Assembly: GCA_030696235.1 (NCBI GenBank) | Contig: JAUYSN010000407.1 | Location: 1-5,670, forward strand | DNA: 5,670 bases | Origin: Sulfuricella sp. | GTDB taxonomy: Bacteria > Pseudomonadota > Gammaproteobacteria > Burkholderiales > Sulfuricellaceae | Direction: 5' to 3' | Part shown: one piece after another, positions 4,034-5,670 of the stretch | Layout: each line of letters begins with the position of its first letter | Numbering within the stretch: the stretch's first letter is position 1 | Translations under genes and position numbers: made by a program | The notes under the pieces: model-generated | Seen by the model: the letters and a program-made list of their open reading frames with translations, nothing else | The model's database searches: none | What the model was told of the DNA's origin: nothing

Positions 4034-4096
4034 GGTGGAATATCGACCCCAATGCCATGAGGAAAAATACGTATTCCTGGGCGCGGTCGCCATGCG

Positions 4097-4119
4097 CTCA
4101 CACCCGGAACAGGGGTGAG
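4097..4119. other. Hairpin after dut, possible terminator
   Basis: On the minus strand, just past the dut stop, CTCAC-CCC pairs with GGG-GTGAG around a 6-nt loop with one bulged base. It lacks a following U-run. It may end or protect the coaBC-dut message, but this is weak. Confidence 0.3.
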
Positions 4120-4120
4120 G

Positions 4121-4582
4121 CTAGTGGCGGCCGGTGCTGCCGAAGCCTCCGGAACTGCGTTCGCTTGCTTCGAAATCGTCTACCACATTGAATTCGGCGT
4201 GGATCACCGGGACGATGACCATCTGCGCGATGCGTTCCATCGGGTTGAGGATGAAGGGCGTGTGGCCGCGGTTCCAGCAGGAAACGAAGAGCTGCCCCTG
4301 GTAGTCTGAGTCGATCAGGCCGACCAGGTTGCCGAGTACGATGCCGTGCTTGTGGCCCAGGCCGGAGCGCGGCAGGATCATCGCCGCCATGCCGGGGTCG
4401 CAGAGGTGGATGGCGATGCCAGTAGGGATTAGGTCGGTCTGCCCCGGATGGATGGTCATGACGTGCTCGATGCAGGCGCGCAGGTCCAGCCCCGCCGATC
4501 CCGGCGTGGCGTAGCTGGGCGGGTGCTGCTTGAGGCGGTCGTCGAGGATTTTGACGTCGACTTTCTTCAGATTTTTTTTCAT
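4121..4582 (-). CDS. dut: Deoxyuridine 5'-triphosphate nucleotidohydrolase (dUTPase)
   Basis: A cytosolic trimeric dUTPase that hydrolyses dUTP to dUMP and pyrophosphate, keeping uracil out of DNA and feeding dTMP synthesis. The 153 residues are full length and all five family motifs are present: [10 protein letters not shown] (27-36), PRSGLG (71-76), [13 protein letters not shown] (84-96) with catalytic Asp91 and Tyr94 over the uracil, ERIAQM (116-121), and the C-terminal SSGGFGSTG (143-151) that closes over the phosphates. The sequence aligns closely with E. coli Dut throughout. The ATG at 4582 is preferred over an in-frame start at 4630 because it matches the family N-terminus ([14 protein letters not shown]) and has GAGG 6 nt upstream. 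The gene begins one base after the coaBC stop (TGA-A-ATG), so the two are co-transcribed and probably translationally coupled, as in other proteobacteria. Confidence 0.97.
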   Translation of the reverse strand: MKKNLKKVDVKILDDRLKQHPPSYATPGSAGLDLRACIEHVMTIHPGQTDLIPTGIAIHLCDPGMAAMILPRSGLGHKHGIVLGNLVGLIDSDYQGQLFVSCWNRGHTPFILNPMERIAQMVIVPVIHAEFNVVDDFEASERSSGGFGSTGRH

Positions 4583-4583
4583 T

Positions 4584-5669
4584 TCAAGCCTCGTTTTTAT
4601 TTCCTGAATGATGGTATAGCTTGGCGACATGTGCGATCAGCTGCCTCGCCAGCACGATTTTCGGCGCGCGCGGCAGCGGATGGGCACCTTCGTCGTCGAA
4701 CAGTATCAGCTCGTTGTCTTCCTGGCCGATGGCGTCCTGCACCATGTTGGCGGCGAGTAGCGGCAGATTTTTTCGGCGCCGCTTCATTTCAGCGAATTCG
4801 TAGAGGTTCTCGCTTTCCGCCGCGAAGCCGACGCAGAACGGCGGGTTGGGCAGGTTCATCACGTTGGCCAAGATGTCGGGGTTGGGCGCCAGTTCCAGCG
4901 TGAGGATGTGGGCGTTTTTCTTGATCTTCTGCTCGCTTGGATTGAGCACGTAATAGTCTGCAACCGCTGCGACGCTGATGAAGATGTCGGTTTCGGCAAT
5001 TTCCTGGTTGACCGCTTCGAGCATCTGCTGGGCGCTGGTGACGGCAACGGTTTTCGCCGTCGTGGGCGGGGTCAGGCAGGTCGGGCCGGAGACCAGGGTG
5101 ACTTCTGCGCCGGCTTCGATGGCGGCGCGGGCGACGGCGTAACCCATTTTGCCCGAGCTCAGGTTGGTGATGGCACGCACTGCGTCGATCGCTTCGTAGG
5201 TCGGCCCGGCGGTGATCAGCACGTGTTGGCCTTTCAGCAGCTTGGGATGCCAGAACGATTCGATGTCCTCGAGCAGGGTTTCCGGTTCCACCATCCGCCC
5301 CATCCCGGTTTCGCCGCAGGCCTGAAGGCCGCTGGCCGGGCCGAGGATGGTGACGTCGTCGCGCTTGAGCTGGGTGATGTTGCGCTGGGTGGCCGGGTTG
5401 TCCCACATTTCGCGGTTCATCGCCGGGGCGACCAGGAGCGGGCAGGCGCGCGCCAGGCAGACGGCGGAGAGCAGGTCGTTCGCGGCGCCGTGCGCGAGCT
5501 TGGCGATGAAATCGGCGCTGGCCGGGGCGATCAGCACCGCGTCGGCGTTGCGCGTGACGTCGATGTGCGCCATGCCGCCGGCCGACTGGCCGTCCCATAA
5601 ATCGGTCAGCACCGGCTTGCCGGAGAGTGCCTGGAAGGTGGCCGGGGCGACGAAGTGGCGGGCCGCTTC
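4584..5669 (-). CDS. coaBC: Bifunctional phosphopantothenoylcysteine decarboxylase / phosphopantothenate-cysteine ligase, 5' partial
   Basis: CoaBC joins cysteine to 4'-phosphopantothenate with CTP (CoaB) and decarboxylates the product with FMN (CoaC), giving 4'-phosphopantetheine for coenzyme A. The frame runs off the right edge. About 361 residues are visible, beginning at [20 protein letters not shown], so only about 40 N-terminal residues are missing by comparison with E. coli. CoaC features: GGMAHID with the active-site His, the flavin-binding segment [14 protein letters not shown], the substrate motif APAMNREMW, and [10 protein letters not shown] with the catalytic Cys. CoaB features: [22 protein letters not shown], the dimer-interface segment [17 protein letters not shown] with the conserved Lys, and VGFAAESE. 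It ends with TGA one base before dut. A GTG at 5612 is an internal Val, not a start. Apparently intact and functional. Confidence 0.97.
   Translation of the reverse strand, partial: EAARHFVAPATFQALSGKPVLTDLWDGQSAGGMAHIDVTRNADAVLIAPASADFIAKLAHGAANDLLSAVCLARACPLLVAPAMNREMWDNPATQRNITQLKRDDVTILGPASGLQACGETGMGRMVEPETLLEDIESFWHPKLLKGQHVLITAGPTYEAIDAVRAITNLSSGKMGYAVARAAIEAGAEVTLVSGPTCLTPPTTAKTVAVTSAQQMLEAVNQEIAETDIFISVAAVADYYVLNPSEQKIKKNAHILTLELAPNPDILANVMNLPNPPFCVGFAAESENLYEFAEMKRRRKNLPLLAANMVQDAIGQEDNELILFDDEGAHPLPRAPKIVLARQLIAHVAKLYHHSGNKNEA
4589..4592 (-). promoter_or_regulatory. Ribosome binding site of dut inside the end of coaBC
   Basis: GAGG lies in the codons for the last residues of CoaBC, 6 nt before the dut ATG at 4582. 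This fixes the dut start and explains why the two genes can be separated by one base. Confidence 0.7.
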
Positions 5670-5670
5670 G

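Noticed and set aside
3630..4058. 142-residue frame opposite the exported-protein gene
   Set aside because: Antisense to the gene at 3579-3983, which has a signal peptide and strong ribosome binding site; the frame is Ser/Thr/His-rich low complexity produced by the Gly repeats.
4583..4630. Upstream in-frame start for dut (16 extra residues)
   Set aside because: It lies inside coaBC, and the family N-terminus and ribosome binding site both point to the ATG at 4582.
4789..5598. 269-residue Arg/His/Pro-rich frame on the minus strand
   Set aside because: Same strand, wrong frame of coaBC; extreme Arg/Pro composition is typical of a shadow frame.
4908..5600. 230-residue open frame on the plus strand, rich in Gly, Asp and Arg
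   Set aside because: It is entirely antisense to coaBC, whose motifs are intact. The length reflects high GC at third codon positions of the real gene.

Overview
The window looks like a piece of a betaproteobacterial chromosome, perhaps Nitrosomonadales-like. This is inferred from the coaBC-dut gene pair, the close match of its dUTPase to gammaproteobacterial and betaproteobacterial proteins, and the style of the secreted Gly/Met-rich protein. It cannot be settled from this sequence alone. Housekeeping genes lie at both ends and an accessory segment of about 2.6 kb lies between them.

Left end (1-356, +): the last 117 residues of a RecB/AddA-type nuclease, probably the C-terminus of a UvrD-family helicase-nuclease. 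It is convergent with a minus-strand accessory operon (396-1565). That operon holds a 274-residue protein of unknown function with a Gly/Asn/Thr-rich central motif, then two very short overlapping ORFs that look like antitoxin remnants. The long ORF reads on for 36 residues, out of frame, through the start of the first short gene, which suggests a lost stop or a frameshift.

Middle (1566-2440): no gene is supported. From about 1799 to 2423 lies a GC-rich structured element. Two units of roughly 190-230 nt face each other in inverted orientation around a core of about 175 bp. Each unit contains several hairpins. A 72-nt module in each copy differs mainly inside one 9-bp hairpin stem, and all four pair differences there are compensatory, so pairing is kept while sequence changes. 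This is the most interesting signal in the window.

Right of the element, on the minus strand, come a complete brnT-brnA toxin-antitoxin pair (2441-2942) with its own candidate promoter, then a Mut7-C type PIN-like RNase with a zinc ribbon that lacks one cysteine (3013-3513). Divergent from the RNase is a small exported Gly/Met/Pro-repeat protein (3579-3983, +).

Right end (4121-5670, -): the coaBC-dut operon. coaBC (coenzyme A synthesis) enters from outside the window and is separated from dut (dUTPase) by one base, with the dut ribosome binding site inside the end of coaBC. The core genes serve CoA synthesis, dUTP removal, RNA processing and probably DNA repair. The accessory part carries toxin-antitoxin genes, an unknown protein and a hairpin-rich repeat, as expected of a small variable locus between conserved genes.
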